This document shows, piece after piece, positions 6,033-6,179 of a stretch of 6,179 bases of DNA; the stretch's first letter is position 1; the number at the start of each line of letters is the position of its first letter. The stretch spans positions 1 to 6,179 of the forward strand of contig WFYF01000344.1 of assembly GCA_015490255.1 (NCBI GenBank). The letters run 5' to 3'. The notes below the pieces were generated by a model. The model saw only the letters and a list, made by a program, of their open reading frames with translations. It was not told the DNA's origin and did not search any database. Source of the DNA: Caldifarciminota bacterium (GTDB taxonomy: Bacteria > Hydrothermota > Hydrothermia > S141-80). The position numbers and the translations under genes are program-made.

Positions 6033-6179
6033 GGTCCCGCTCCTTCAGGATCAGCGCCAGCAATTCCTCTCCCCCCGGAACCCCGGCAAACACCTTTTGC
6101 GTGCGTGGATGGTGGAAGATCTCCGGAAGGGGATGACCCTGGCGTTCATAATGGAGGCTCTGAAACAGAAGATCCAGAC
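6016..6179 (-). CDS. C-terminal fragment of an unidentified protein upstream of the carboxyltransferase
   Basis: On the minus strand one frame is open from the right edge to a TGA at 6018-6016. It gives 53 residues, running from [13 protein letters not shown] to [12 protein letters not shown]. The other two frames are also interrupted or end within the segment: one stops early and the other meets TGA near the carboxyltransferase start. This frame is preferred for its protein-like composition and GC-rich third positions. It overlaps the next gene by 17 bases, and that gene's ribosome binding site lies inside it, which fits an operon with coupled translation. I do not recognise the family. The stretch [11 protein letters not shown] vaguely recalls the tail of ABC-transporter ATPases, but the surrounding residues do not fit, so no function is proposed. 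No start or N-terminal domain is in the window. Confidence 0.6.
   Translation of the reverse strand, partial: LDLLFQSLHYERQGHPLPEIFHHPRTQKVFAGVPGGEELLALILKERDHGKTT
6040..6045 (-). promoter_or_regulatory. Ribosome binding site of the carboxyltransferase gene
   Basis: AAGGAG on the minus strand lies 7 bases before the ATG at 6032-6030 and fixes that start. It is embedded in the coding end of the upstream gene. Confidence 0.85.

Noticed and set aside
1..6179. CRISPR array, tRNA/rRNA, insertion sequence or phage-defence system
   Set aside because: Reading both strands showed no regularly spaced repeats, no cloverleaf or rRNA-like sequence, no transposase motifs and no defence-type protein domains.

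Overview
The window is GC-rich bacterial DNA. It uses TTG and GTG as well as ATG starts and has Shine-Dalgarno sites, a sigma70-type promoter and an intrinsic terminator. The host cannot be named from the sequence. One clue is the secreted protease, which ends in a FlgD-Ig/Por-secretion-tail-like module. Such modules are common in the Bacteroidetes/Chlorobi/Fibrobacteres group and in many uncultured thermophilic candidate phyla, so a lineage of that kind is a reasonable but unproven guess.

Layout. The left third (1-1051) reads on the minus strand. It holds an RNase H type I-like protein followed, with a 4-base GTGA overlap, by a membrane CDP-alcohol phosphatidyltransferase. The first codons of another gene may run off the left edge. 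A divergent intergenic region (1052-1182) carries a near-consensus promoter (TTGACA, 17 bases, TATAGT) and a good ribosome binding site. These drive the main gene of the window, a 1077-residue secreted multidomain subtilisin-family protease of the KP-43 type (1183-4416, plus strand). A perfect 13-bp GC hairpin with a short T run lies between this gene and a convergent minus-strand gene (4476-6032), the carboxyltransferase (beta) subunit of a biotin-dependent acyl-CoA carboxylase, closest in motif to PccB/MmdA. Upstream of it, and overlapping its start, is the C-terminal end of an unidentified protein that runs off the right edge.

How the genes fit together. There are three independent units: a housekeeping pair (nucleic-acid and phospholipid metabolism), a stand-alone exported protease with its own promoter and terminator, and part of a propionyl/methylmalonyl-CoA (or acetyl-CoA) metabolism operon. 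Nothing in the window links the three functionally.

I did not find a new biological system here. The points most worth checking are active-site oddities: Asn in place of the last catalytic Asp of the RNase H, two CxxC pairs beside the catalytic His and Ser of the protease, and Cys at a substrate-specificity position in the carboxyltransferase. A ten-base G tract early in the carboxyltransferase gene is also notable.
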